In this document: piece after piece, positions 22,678 to 35,768 of the stretch | Layout of the letters: every line of letters starts with the position of its first letter | Position numbering within the stretch: position 1 is the first letter of the stretch | From: Helianthus annuus | Lineage: Eukaryota; Streptophyta; Magnoliopsida; Asterales; Asteraceae | Direction: 5' to 3' | DNA length: 64,000 nt | Assembly: GCF_002127325.2 (NCBI RefSeq) | Contig: NC_035435.2 | Coordinates: forward strand, 122,445,127 to 122,509,126 | Position numbers and translations under genes: made by a program | The notes under the pieces: generated by a model | Databases searched by the model: none | The model's input: only the letters and a program-made list of their open reading frames with translations | Told to the model about the DNA's origin: nothing

Positions 22678-24360
22678 ATAATAATAAATATCATAAGATT
22701 GAAGGTGAATGGTAATATGATACTAAAAAGGGGGTTTTATTTTAAAGATTAATGGTTACAAATATAACAAGACTTAAGGGGGTAATATGTAAATTATAAT
22801 TAGTAAGGGTTTAATTATGTTGAAACCACAAAACACACACCCTGTGCGTGTTTGGGATCGAGCAGGAGCAGGGAACAAGGGTTTACCCTTTTGTTCTTGT
22901 AAAAATTCACCAAATTAACAAGGAAAATCGATGTGAATCAGTTGCATGTGGTAAAATCTCGATCAATTACCCATACCCAATCAAGTGGTGAGTTGAATTT
23001 CTGGATTTGATAAATTGTAGAATTAGGGTTTCGACCCAATCGTGAAATTGATATATGATTTGTGTTGTTCAGATGTTAAGGGTACTCCCTAGAGTAGAAA
23101 TCATGCTTGGTTTTGGTTAATTGAAAGAAAGCCTCTATAAACCCACTTTGTGAAAATTTTGTTATGAATATAAAAATTATAGGGATTGAGAATGTATGTA
23201 ATTGGATATGTAGTTCAGTTTGTAGTACCCGAATGCTAGATAAATTGATGTAGATTAAAGGAATTGTGAGAACTAGATTGATTATTGATGGCACATAGGA
23301 TGATTTGGTGAGTTATGCTTTAAATGTTGTACACTATGCTTTATTAATGTGACGCACACTAGGTGCTCGATGAAATGCTTGATAGGGTAATTATGTGTAA
23401 ATTGGAACATAATGGAATGGAATGTGGGTGCTAAACGAAGGGTTGAATTTGTTGATGTAGGCGTGAAGGAAGAAAGTTCGAATTCTAAGAAAGCGGAAGG
23501 ATCCCAAGACCGAGGTATGTTCCGTTGCATACGAAAGTTTACTTTTAATTGTTAATATTTATATTGGACAACTCTTATTATAATGTTTATACTATGTTGT
23601 AGTGATTATGGTGCTAGTAAACGAATAGTTAATCCCTTGCGGATTTTGCTTATGCTAACGAATAATTATGCTATGTTATGCTAGTCGACCGGTTCATGTA
23701 ACTAGGTCGAGTAAGGGTATGAAGCCACCCGACTAGAACGGGTGGTCGTGTAAGCAAAAAATCGTGATGCTTGAAGTCCAACCCGTTATGCGGGTAGAAT
23801 GTAAGGTTTATGTTGAAAGAAACCAATCCGTTATTACCGGGTTGAGAACGATATGCTTGAATCTCTTGATGAGAAGATAAGCTTACCCATAAAAGGGGTA
23901 AATTGAATGCGTAATGATAATCTTGAATTCAAACGAATGCGGCTAGTAAGTGGCATTGTGAGCGAAATAAGTAATAAGACTAACACTATTGAATTTGTTG
24001 TTGAATGTAGGTAAATCCTCGATTTAGATGTATGGACGGCTTGGGATGTGCACACTTGGATTACGCCCGCCTCACGCTTCCGTTATTAAGTCTATTAAAA
24101 TGGGTTAAGTTTTGGTCATATGTATCTAGGTCTATGTAGTATGTTGATAACTTCGTTGTTGGGTAAAAACTTGGTAGTCAAAGTCATGTCGTGTCCAATA
24201 TAGACTTTGTTGTTTTGGGTTTTTGTCAAGGATGTTAAGCGTTGAAGTTTGGTATGTATAACAGGGTGTTAATGGTTTTAAACGAATAGGTCATGCCGAA
24301 TTTTCCAAAAATTTACCTATTTATTTTATATGTCGAATTTAAAAGAAATGGGGCGTAACA
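22647..24360 (+). repeat. 3' LTR of the Tekay-like element (1,714 bp)
   Basis: Same sequence as 15677-17391 except for one missing A near 23760 by eye comparison. Confidence 0.96.
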
Positions 24361-25079
24361 CTAGGGTTTACTTTTGCCACTGATTTTGTTTACTTAGGGT
24401 TTAATTAAGAGCTGTATGACTGAAATTAGATAGATCAGTGATCATAGCTTGTTCAAGAAATGTTACTTTAGGGGTTTTTTCAATGTTGATTTTATTAGGT
24501 TTAGTTATAGGATGTAAAGATAGTTGTGAGGCTGAGGATGGACTCTGATTTTCGTTGGCTTTTAAGCTGCAATGGTTCTTGAACGAAATCTGATATGTTA
24601 ACGCGTAACTACACGAGTTTCGGTTTTTAGGATAAGAGCGGGATTTTTGACTTGAGGTCAAACCACAACCACCTATGTGTTTCTTCCATTCGGTAAGAAC
24701 TCATGCTTGACCGTAATAGTCAAACACTTTGAAATTCTTGTTTGTAGTCAAACATGCTGGAATTTTGTTTCACTTCATCTACTCATGTTTTTTAAATAAA
24801 GTTGAACTGAATATACCTGTTAAGCATACTGTGAACCTTATAATAGCGTAACGATATCTTGACAATGAACATATGGCTTGAATGGAGGGTCAAGGAGCTG
24901 CATTGACACATTTGTTGTTAACATGATGGTGTTTACTTTTTGACATACTTGTAATAATAGCATTAATTTGAAGTTGCAGTGGCAATAATTTAAGATGACC
25001 ATGTTAACTTTGTAGCACTAAAATAGTGTAAATATCTTTCTTTTGCAGTTGCATTAATTTGAAGTTGCAGTGGCAATAA

Positions 25080-25175
25080 TCTGTTGAACAACTATTGGAA
25101 GATTATCTCCCAGCTGGAATTGCATCATTAAAGTTTAATCTTCAGCAGCTTCGGGTTCAGACGAATGAGGCGTAA
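25080..25175 (+). pseudogene. Terminal exon-like piece of the unidentified small gene in the MULE
   Basis: The frame TCT...GCG TAA encodes 31 residues (SVEQLLEDYLPAGIASLKFN and onward) with a natural look and a proper stop. Directly upstream the phrase GCATTAATTTGAAGTTGCAG is present twice (24960-24980 and 25050-25070), each ending in a CAG that could be an acceptor. The copy next to the exon puts TAA in frame before it, so the original junction seems disturbed. It is paired tentatively with the exon at 15551-15604. The product is not recognised. Confidence 0.4.
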
Positions 25176-25232
25176 ACAGGGAGGATGGGTCAAACGTGCC
25201 GTGAGCTCGAGTGCAAGTTGATTAGGTGGTAT

Positions 25233-26683
25233 TTAGGTATAACAATCCTCGGTAAAACCGACACCCTCATAATATTTCTGACACCCTAATATATCTTTAA
25301 ATATATCAATATGTCTTTATATGCACCCCGTATGTGAAAACCGAGCCCAAATTAGAATATAATATATAAAATAAATTAAAAACAATAATTATTAAGCTGA
25401 GGCGGGCCGCATAAGGCCTCACCTCAACTTAACGCGGGCCGTGTAAGGGTGTAACCAGACTTCGCTAAAATCTTAAGTTCATGCGGGCCGCGTATAACTT
25501 CGTTTAAGTTCATGCGGGCCGCGAGCGACCTGGAATGTGGCACAGCCCGGTGATGACACGTGTCAGCATCGTGTCGAACCTAGTAGATGACCGGACCAAG
25601 CTATACGTTGACCGCATATTGACGCGGGCCGCGTAAGGTTTAGCCTTACTTCACGCGGGTCGCGTGGAGACGCGATTACAGCCCTATATAAAGAGGGCAA
25701 CGGGCCTTCAGTCTGCTCGCTCAATTCCTTTCTTTCTTTCTCAATTTCTGTAGTAGTGTTATTATACCCGGGCGTTATACCCCCTAAAATAGCGAGGTTC
25801 TGCTACGATGTAAGTATTATAACCACTGGAGACGTATTAGATACGCTGCCCGATTGATCTAGGGTTCCGTAACGGCTGTCGTGGTTCTGCCCGACGTAGT
25901 CGTTGGAATGCCGTCTCGGGGAGGGTATTACTAATGTTAAAATGGGTTATTATACTAACACACGTGCATTTGTGTAAATTATAGATATTCACCAGGAAAC
26001 CCTAAAGAATAACCTAAGACAGCAATGTGAGTAATCCTCTTTTTGTTAAATGTTTTTACAAAACCTTAAATACCTTTCCATGCGAATGACAGTTATTGAG
26101 TATTTGTAAGAATACAATTATCGTGGGTATGTTGGGGTTTTGTATACAAAATTGGTTACAACCTGGTTAAGGAGTAACATTTCCACAAGTCGGGTGTCGA
26201 CAGTACCAACAGGTGATAATTGATATAACTTGGAAACAAATGTAATTGCGGGATCGCCCTCAATACTGTTCACTGTGAATTTTATTTAAACTTGATTAAA
26301 CTGGGATTCACTCACCAGTATTTCCACTGACAAAAATGTTTTTAAAACGCGTTTCAGGTAACAAAATGTGAAAGCCAAATAGAAGCCAGCTGGACAGCAC
26401 TGGAGGCTTGGAAAAGTGGCAATAAAGTTACCTAAAAATAAAACGGATGTTTTTATTAAATAAATAGGATTTATTCCTATGAAATGTGTGTATTGAAAAC
26501 TTGGGTTTTACCCATATGTTTAATGTTATAAAACATGGTGGTTTACTCTGATTAAATATTTCCTAACTACGGTCCTGATGAAAATTTCCGCTGCCAAATT
26601 GGATAAATACATGTGATACCACCGAAACTGGCTCACGGCCGCCCGTTCCCGGGAACTAGGAACCGGGGGGTTGTGACATTAGG
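25233..26683 (+). mobile_element. Solo LTR with 5-bp target duplication
   Basis: The LTR 25238-26678 (1,441 bp) begins TATAACAATCC and ends GGTTGTGACA. It is flanked by TTAGG at 25233-25237 and 26679-26683. The expected TG start reads TA here. It has GC-rich phrases (GCGGGCCGCGT repeated near 25400-25650) and a core promoter (TATATAAAGAGGG at 25685). No internal domain remains, so an LTR-LTR recombination event is likely. The strand is set by the promoter. Confidence 0.85.
25685..25692 (+). promoter_or_regulatory. TATA box of the solo LTR
   Basis: TATATAAA within CCCTATATAAAGAGGG, followed about 30 bases on by TTCAGTCTGCTCGC and a CT-rich leader, the layout of an LTR U3/R junction. Confidence 0.65.
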
Positions 26684-27115
26684 AGTAAAAAGTTGTTAAC
26701 AAATGTAGCGTGTACTTTGTAGTTTAAAGAAGATTGTATACGTTTGGTAATTAGTTACGTTTGTTCATTTACGCTTGTGAACCGTTTGTTTATATTGTTA
26801 ACAAACGAACATAAAACAACATGTCACATGCCTAATTTTAATGTTAATTGTCATTTGTTTATGCTCAAATTGACTTGTCCAGTAGGTTTCTCAATTTAAT
26901 TGATTACACTTTATTTATAGAACTTTTTAAGTTCAAATCAATAATGTATAATCATGTTACATGCCTTTTTAATCAGTTACAGCATTAGTGATGTCACGAA
27001 ACAAAGTGTTTATTCCTATTCATATTTTGTTGCTTCAGTAACATTCATCAACTCAATTTTGACATTATTATCATCTCTAGACATAAACATCTGTACAACA
27101 AACATGTTAAAATCA
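26684..27115. other. MULE 3' non-coding DNA
   Basis: AT-rich sequence between the solo LTR and the minisatellite. No gene is seen. Confidence 0.5.
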
Positions 27116-27537
27116 TATTTTGACCAATTTCATATTACTTAACTATATTTTGACGCGTTTCATTTTAATTCACCATATTTTGACCCGTTTCATTTAATTC
27201 ACTATATTTTGACCCGTTTCATTTAATTCACTATATTTTGACCCGTTTCGTTTCATTCACTATATTTTGACCCGTTTCGTTTCATTCACTATATTTTGAC
27301 CCGTTTCTTATTAATTCACTATATATTCACCCGTTTCATTTAATTCACCATATTTTGACCCGTTTCGTTTTAGTTCACCATATTTTGACCCATTTCGTTT
27401 TAGTTCACTATATTTTGACCCGTTTTGTTTTAGTTCACTATATTTTAACCCGTTTCATATTAATTCACTATATATTGACCCATTTCATTTAATTCACCAT
27501 ATTTTGACCCGTTTCATTTAATTCACCATATTTTGAC
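27116..27537. repeat. Minisatellite, about 14 units of 29-30 bp, downstream of the FAR1 pseudogene
   Basis: The unit TTTTGACCCGTTTCATTTAA plus TTCACTATA is repeated about 14 times, with variation at the CGTTTC/ATTT/AGTT positions. It lies 130 bp beyond the 3' end of the minus-strand transposase pseudogene and inside the MULE. Confidence 0.93.
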
Positions 27538-27668
27538 CCAATAATATCAAAACTATTGTAATAAAGAAATTGCAAAACTACAAAAATAAGTTTACTTTCT
27601 ACAAGACTGAAACAAGTGCCACCATAACAAATTTGCAAACTTGCTGATTCTTCAAGCCGATTCACATT

Positions 27669-30531
27669 TCATCCTTCTCTTTCTAGTAACGACTCTTCCA
27701 TCTGAAAAAAATTAATATAAGTATTATACTAACATCAATTAATTATTTATAAATATGTAGATCTTACCTTCTTTTTTGGACAACTGCTGATGTAATGACC
27801 CACTTTCTTGCAGTGAGAACAAGCTCTCTTTTTTGGTGCTTCAAGGGATGATTTGATTCTAGTTGCACTTTTAGGTCGACCTTTAGTATTAGTATGGACT
27901 AGTGGATCCCGAATAGAAATTTGAGGTATCATGTTCACTTGAGAGCTTCCTGCCATAGAATCTTGTGAAGCGGTCTCTAATTGTTTCGACCTTGTTCGAA
28001 TACTTTGCTCTTCTAAAAACTTCAAAAGGATAATGTTTAGTTTCTTTATCTCAACCGGGGAGTCTCTTGCTTGTTCGATCGCTTTTCTAAAATTTGATTG
28101 AACATACCATAAAGTTAACGCACTTACTTCATTCTCATTGTGTGTGTCTTCGAGGCCAATCGTGCAATTATCCACCTTATACCTTGCATCTAGAGTCCAC
28201 CTAGGTAAAATATAATGATCAGGTAGAGTTTCAACATGTCTCTTCTTCAAGACATACAAGATATGCTTGCATAATATCCCATATGTTTCAAACTTTGCAC
28301 ATGAACATGTGACATCTATCTTATCTGAGACACGAAAGCTAACATTTCTCCAATATATTTTATCTATATCCACTTGTCCAACCTTATATATGATTTGTTC
28401 AGAAGTTTTGCTTATGGTCTCATGAGTTAAATTGAAGGTAGCTTCAATCCATTCTTTTTTGAATACATCAAAGAGTTTTCTTGTGTAACGTGAACTCGCT
28501 TTTGCCTCTATCAAATTAACAGAAGAAAGAACTGGCTTGGAGTTCATGGTCTTGAAGTCTTCATCTTCTTCGGCAGCCCTTCGAGCCTCAACAACTTTAT
28601 CATACTGTACTACGAACTCATTCAACATGGTCTTGGAATTTACACATATCCATCAAAAAAAGAGTGAATACTCTCACTTCTTCCGCTTGATGTCATGCCA
28701 GCAAAGAAACAATCTTTCAAGAAGGCTTTAGCCCAATATTTACGTTGGTTATACATCTCCGTTATCCAACTGCCGCTTTGAAAATTATATTTAGCACATA
28801 AAAATTCCCAACGACTTTCAAATTCTTCAATTGTATTGCTCTTTACCCACTGCTTATGTAACTCTTCAAAGTAACTATAATGAACTTTTAGAGGTCGAAG
28901 ATGCTCGGTCTCATGTTTCTTAATATGCCATGAACAATAACGATGTTGAGTGTTTGGAAAAACACTTTGTATTGCATTACAAATAGCTTTATCTTGATCT
29001 GTAATCATCGCTAAGGGATACTTATCAAACATGCACTTCAAGAAATTTTTAAATAACAATTCAAAAGTATCTTGCTTCTCATTCTCCAATAGCGCACCAC
29101 CAAAAAGTATTGACTGGCGATGATGATTCACCCCGACAAAAGGAGCAAATGGCATCTTAAATTTGTTGGTCATGTATGTGACATCAAACATAACAACATC
29201 TCCAAACTTTATATATGCATCTCTTGATCTCCCATCAGCCCAAAAAATATTTCTTGGAGATCCATCCTCAAATAAATCCACAACAAAATAGAGGTTTCAA
29301 TCTTCTATTAGTTTATCTTGGAAATGCTTAATAAGCCCATAGAACTCCTTGCCTTTGTATTGTTTCCTTTCAACAGCTAAGATATCAGCACATTGCTTTG
29401 ATGTGACATCATTTTCACATGGACTTTTCATGGTGTTTACGACCTTCCTGATTTGACTAGGTTTCAACCCGGATTGACTAAGTTCCGACATTAGAGATTT
29501 GCAAGCTTCTGCGCGGTGAAACTTCCCATGAGACCGGTGTTTCATAACTTTGGTCGGAGTAACAGTTAGTTCATGATTGTGTGAATCATTAAATTTATCT
29601 ACTAGCCATTTTCCATCTTTACCTTTTGAAATCCTAAGAAATGCTTAACATCCGGTCCTTAATTCCCTACGACGTTTGACATCTCCTTTAGAACTATCAC
29701 GCTTTAAATCTTTAAACCCCTCTTTGTTGCATACATATTTCCTTCTATAAGGTTCATTTGTTGTCTTATCCTTAAAAGTCGAACGAATACGTATTCCAAA
29801 CCCATGTACAAATGCATAGCGATTGTAGAAATCATATGCGTCACCAAGAGTATCAAAAACCTGCCCGATCACATCATCATTTACTTCTTTCTCAAACTCA
29901 AAATCCATGTCGAAGTCTTTTATATTCTCTACTTCAACATCTGAATCACTATGTACAACTAAATACCCATTTGCATCAATATCATCAATCAAATTCGATT
30001 CTAAAGCTTCCTTCTCTGGTTGAACTCTTGAATCCATTAGCTTAGCTTCTGAATGTTCTGCATCAACAAAAGTACAAAAATGTCGAAACCGATAAATTGA
30101 TGAACAACCTGGGAAAAAAAACATTCTAAAAAACATGTCTGATCATGATATTTAAGGTAATTTTAGTCAAAACATGGAGATTTATTGCAGAATACATAAT
30201 CGATTAGCAAATCATCACCAGTAACTAAATCCATTCTAAGGAACTTTTTAATAAAAAACAGGGAGATTAATTTTTTTTTTTTACCAGCCAAACAAGGATT
30301 CAACCCAAAAAAAGAATTTAGCAAGAACCTAAAAGGTCAACATACAGCACATGAATAACACAGATAAGAGCCGAAAAAGAGAGATTAATTAAGTGAATAC
30401 TTGATCTATCAGCAAATACCTGATGGATTAACCTCCAGCGTGATAGGTTCAGAGGTAGGTGGAGAGATTGATGGTACCTTTCTTCCTGAATCGTCGAGCG
30501 AAAAGCTTTGTTCTTCGAGATCGATATCCAT
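27669..30531 (-). pseudogene. FAR1/FHY3-type MULE transposase, disabled
   Basis: Minus-strand exons are 30531-30420 (MDIDLEEQSFSLDDSGRK...), 30057-27768 and 27701-27669, with GT-AG junctions in phase. Domains in order are a FAR1-type DNA-binding region (AYDFYNRYAFVHGFGIRIRS through RRRELRTGC), the MULE transposase core (VVMFDVTYMTNKFKMPFAPF, AMITDQDKAI), a SWIM zinc finger (VTCSCAKFETYGILCKHI) and a zinc knuckle (CSHCKKVGHYISSC). Three lesions are visible: TGT TAA GCA near 29647, where Lys would be expected; an in-frame TGA at 29299-29297 before NLYFVVDLF; and a 2-base GT duplication near 28643 after FFDGY. Family members either mobilise MULEs or, when domesticated, act as transcription factors. 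This one sits inside MULE TIRs and is the dead transposase. Confidence 0.9.
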
Positions 30532-30839
30532 GGCCGGCTGGGAATTTGGATTTGGGGATGAACCAGAAACCAGAACCACGTTCTTTTTGGTTTGTTATTT
30601 AGGGATTTGAAAAATAAAAGATTTATTTTAACTTTTTAAAGATTTTAATCAAAACTACGTAGTTTTGATGGGTTTGACGCGTAAGGTTATACGTCTAACA
30701 GCACCGTAAGGTTATACGTCTAACAACACCGTATAACACTATAATAATCTTTATGCTCATCAGTAAACTATATATTAGAAAAAAGACGAAAAAAATAAGC
30801 ATTAAAGGAGAAGTGTATTGTTGGGAACGATAGCTATAT

Positions 30840-31165
30840 TTCGGGGGTGTTTGTCCTAGCTTTTACTTTTTTGCTTATGCTTATATTTTAAACTAGCTTA
30901 TAGCTTATTTTCTATCATTTGATAAGTTTTTTTTAAGTGTTTGGATTAACTTATAGCTTATTTTATATCATTAGCCCTTACACCAAGAAGTTTCTTCAAA
31001 TAAGCTAAAAAACCATCTTCAACTTAGCTTCTATAAATTAGCTTATATAAGCTAATAAGCATAAGCTTAAAAAGCTAAACCAAACATCAAGTTAAGCTTA
31101 TTTTGTAAAAAAAGTTAAAAAAAGCTATAAGCTTTCTTAAAAAAGCTAGGCCAAACACCCCCTTC
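30840..31165. mobile_element. Tourist/Harbinger-like MITE
   Basis: The element 30843-31162 starts GGGGGTGTTTGTCCTAGCTT and its inverted end reads GGGGGTGTTTGGCCTAGCTT. TTC flanks both sides (30840-30842, 31163-31165). The interior is full of AAGCTTAT/ATAAGCTT phrases that make it self-complementary. GGGGTGTTTGG termini with a 3-bp duplication suit PIF/Harbinger MITEs. Confidence 0.8.
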
Positions 31166-32130
31166 AATTCATAAAAAACCACAAACCTGCTATCAATACA
31201 TTCAAAAAATTCCTTCTTTCACCTCCTGGTGATTTCATACAGCAGGGTATCAAAATAGACAAAAAAAAATGAGTAAAACGCAACACGCTACAAGACGACG
31301 CTGTTACTGCAATACGCTTGTGAAATCGAATCTGATGTGAACGTCGGTAGCTTCTAGAAGCGAGTGCGAACTCCGATTCTGATGATTCGGAAACTGGTTG
31401 TTGTGGTGGTGGGCGGTGGAGCGGTGGAGGTGGATAGTGAAATGGGTTTCAGATTTGAAAATCGCAAACTTGCGGGTGAGGGTGAAAGTGGCGAGATGGT
31501 GTTGGTGGTACTGGTGGCGAGGAGGAGGTGAGAGTGGTGGCGGAGGTGAGTGGTGGTGGTGGTGGTGGTGTAGAGGTGGCCATGGAGATGAAACTGTTTC
31601 AGATCTGATCTTGATATTCTCGGTTTTTTTAGATAAGACTAATTTTTATATTGGACTAAAATACACTTTCCACTTGTATTTTTATTTGTCACGTGGATGG
31701 CTAAGATTACTTCCCATCCTTCCTAGCTAGATTATACTTCCTATTTGATCTTTTCCAAATATTATAATTTAATATTTATATTTATAAATAATAATATACA
31801 CAATCGTAAGATAAGTAGTATTATATAATCAACGATAACAAAAGGATTATATTATATGTAACATATACAGTTAAAGTTACAAATGTATAAAGAAACAATT
31901 ACTGATTACACATAAAATTGAAAATACTTAGATAAAAACACGAATCTGAGTATGAGCTATTGAGCTTATAATATTACTCATAGGCCGGAATCAAGATAAA
32001 TATAAAACTCGAAACTTGTTAAGTTCGGCTCCTATCATACATGATACTTGATTATAGACACGTGTATTACATGAGTCTGAATATACAAATTATGTAATTT
32101 TATAATCCAAGTAACTAAAATTTTTGTTAG
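31166..32130. other. Intergenic DNA, no gene supported
   Basis: 31380-31600 is a GGTGGT/GGTGGA-rich patch whose open frames are Trp/Arg/Gly runs without coding character. The rest is AT-rich. The stretch from about 32340 (TTTCATTCCAGACAGACGATG) to 32529 is the likely 5' UTR and promoter of the RAB gene. Confidence 0.5.
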
Positions 32131-32217
32131 GCAATGTCTTTAAACACCTTGGGAGGATGAGATTTTAGGTTCAAGTCCCACTACAGACGACAGGAATAAA
32201 GAAATTTGCCGTTAAAA
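32131..32217 (+). mobile_element. Short SINE-like fragment
   Basis: GGTTCAAGTCCCACTACAGA resembles a Pol III B box in context. The fragment ends GCCGTTAAAAAAAA, much like the 3' tail of the SINE at 38052-38359 (GACGTTAAAAAAA). No A box or target duplication was confirmed. Confidence 0.4.
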
Positions 32218-32529
32218 AAAACATTTGTTATTATTATTAAAAAGTCTAAAGAGAAATTAAGTAGGCCTTCAGGAGTTGAACATTTGGGCCTTAGGTATTG
32301 GGCTTTGTGAAAATCCGTAAAGGTTGCATCCACGACAGCTAAGCAAACACGATTCCAAAATTTCGTTCTATTCGCATCTCAAAGTTTTTCATTCCAGACA
32401 GACGATGATCATATCTGATCTCTGTTGAGTTCATTGATAACAAAAACACTAGCAACAAACACTTAATTTTCAATTTCATCGATTTGATTTGATTTGTTTC
32501 GTCGTGAATTCTGTAAGATCTGCATAATC

Positions 32530-34558
<2,029 letters not shown>

Positions 34559-34879
34559 ATCGAGACTACCTGGTTTATTATTTGATACATTCTTGACCAT
34601 GCTATTGCTACCTTTCTTGTGTTGGTTCAACGTACACGAATAGCTCTCATCGGTTCTTACTTAATCGAGCATGTAAATTGGTGTCAGTTTGAAACCACAT
34701 GAATTAGTATATATTCTTGAATTTGGGGTTTTATGTATGTTCCTTCTTATGAATATGTTGTTTCTTTACACTATTGTTATCGCGCATTTGGTTCAGTTCA
34801 ACTTGTTCAGTTTGGCATCTGCTTTGAAATTAAAACCTATATAAGTTTGCAAACTTTTTGTGCATTATTAGTTGTAAGT

Positions 34880-35757
34880 TATGTTTTATGAGTTTTTCAA
34901 AAAAAAAAACTTGATTTTTTAGATTTAACCCAAAGGTTTGTACCTTTTTCAATTTTAACCCTACATAATTTGTTTTTTTAATTTTAACACAAAACTTTTC
35001 ATTATTTGCAATTTAACTTCACAACTTTTGTCACTTATACTTTTCATCTTTCACAAATTTTCATTTTACGTATAGTTCTAAATTTTTCGAGTTAATACGA
35101 CGCAACGTGCATGTGTGGTTTAACGTTTTTACCTCTATTTTTCCATGTTTGACAGGTTCGTCGCAATACGCATATTATAGGTCAAGTCAGTGTTGGTTGT
35201 CGATGACGGTTGTGTGACATTAGTACTATTTGACACCGTTTTACGCCCCGCCGCAACGCGGGGTGTGCTTTGGGGGTTTTCAAAGAAAAAATTGTTATGC
35301 ATATTGTTGTCGTAACGTTGGCTTTGGGGGTTTCAAAAAAAATGTTTTTTTTTTTTACTTTTCACCCAAAAGTATTTCATAAATTACTTTTAACCCAAAA
35401 CTATTTGTTTTTTTTTACTTTTAACCCAAAACTTTTTATCTTTTGCAATCTATCCTCATAACTTTTTTTACTTTCAACTTTGGTCATTTATAGTTTCCAT
35501 TTTTCGCAAATTTTTCGCTCTATGCTTGGTTCTAAATTTTGTGGCTTAACACATCACAGCTGTGTCTTTGGCTTAACGTTTTTACGTTTCGTTCTAAATT
35601 TTGCGAGTTAACACGACGCAACGTGCGTGTGTGGGTGAACGTTTTTACATCGTCTATTTTTACCCCGTTTGACAGGTTTAACATAACGTGTGGGTCGTAG
35701 ATCGACTTACTTACAAATAAAGAATCCCTGCCGCATTGCGGCGGGTCGTAATCCTAG
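34880..35757 (+). mobile_element. Degenerate Helitron remnants with a 3' terminus
   Basis: The right end has hairpin CCCTGCCGCATTGCGGCGGG, then TCGTAATCCTAG (CTAG 35754-35757) before T. A second, eroded hairpin CCCCGCCGCAACGCGGGG at 35237-35254 lacks a CTRR end, so two related copies seem stacked. The body consists of ACTTTTAACCCAAAACTTTT-type phrases shared, inverted, with the Helitron at 44313-44885. No RepHel gene is seen. The 5' limit is approximate. Confidence 0.65.
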
Positions 35758-35768
35758 TTACCCTAAAG

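Larger units (their letters stand above)
15672..24365 (+). mobile_element. Complete, very young Ty3/gypsy chromovirus (Tekay-like) retrotransposon
   Basis: The element is 15677-24360 (8,684 bp) with CTAGG target duplications at 15672-15676 and 24361-24365. The LTRs (15677-17391 and 22647-24360) start TGTAACACCCC and end GGGGCGTAACA. By eye they differ only by one A in a poly-A run near 16790. An iMet-type primer site follows the 5' LTR, one unbroken gag-pol frame spans 18136-22677, and a polypurine tract TTAAGGGGGG precedes the 3' LTR. All parts needed for autonomous movement are seen intact. Confidence 0.97.
15256..30707. mobile_element. FAR1-type MULE (about 5.3 kb) split by two later retroelement insertions
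   Basis: The left terminus ACGGTGCTGTTAGACGTATA (15256) and the inverted right terminus (ending 30707) match over about 85 bp with few differences. Each TIR holds a perfect 22-bp palindrome (half-site ATCAAAACTAC) at 15294-15315 and 30648-30669. Between the TIRs lie a FAR1/MULE transposase pseudogene on the minus strand, pieces of a small plus-strand gene, a young Tekay-like retrotransposon (15677-24360) and a solo LTR (25238-26678). Without these insertions the element would be about 5.3 kb. A partial extra copy of the terminus follows at 30708-30732. I could not see a convincing 9-bp duplication. Confidence 0.85.

Noticed and set aside
30401..30610. Plus-strand ORF of 69 aa
   Set aside because: It is antisense to exon 1 of the FAR1 pseudogene, which has better start, donor and phase.
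31398..31730. Plus-strand ORF of 110 aa with WWYWW runs
   Set aside because: GGTGGT-rich simple sequence. No motif or splice context.
32131..32217. Possible tRNA gene
   Set aside because: Only a B-box-like phrase. No cloverleaf and no A box. Treated as a SINE-like fragment.
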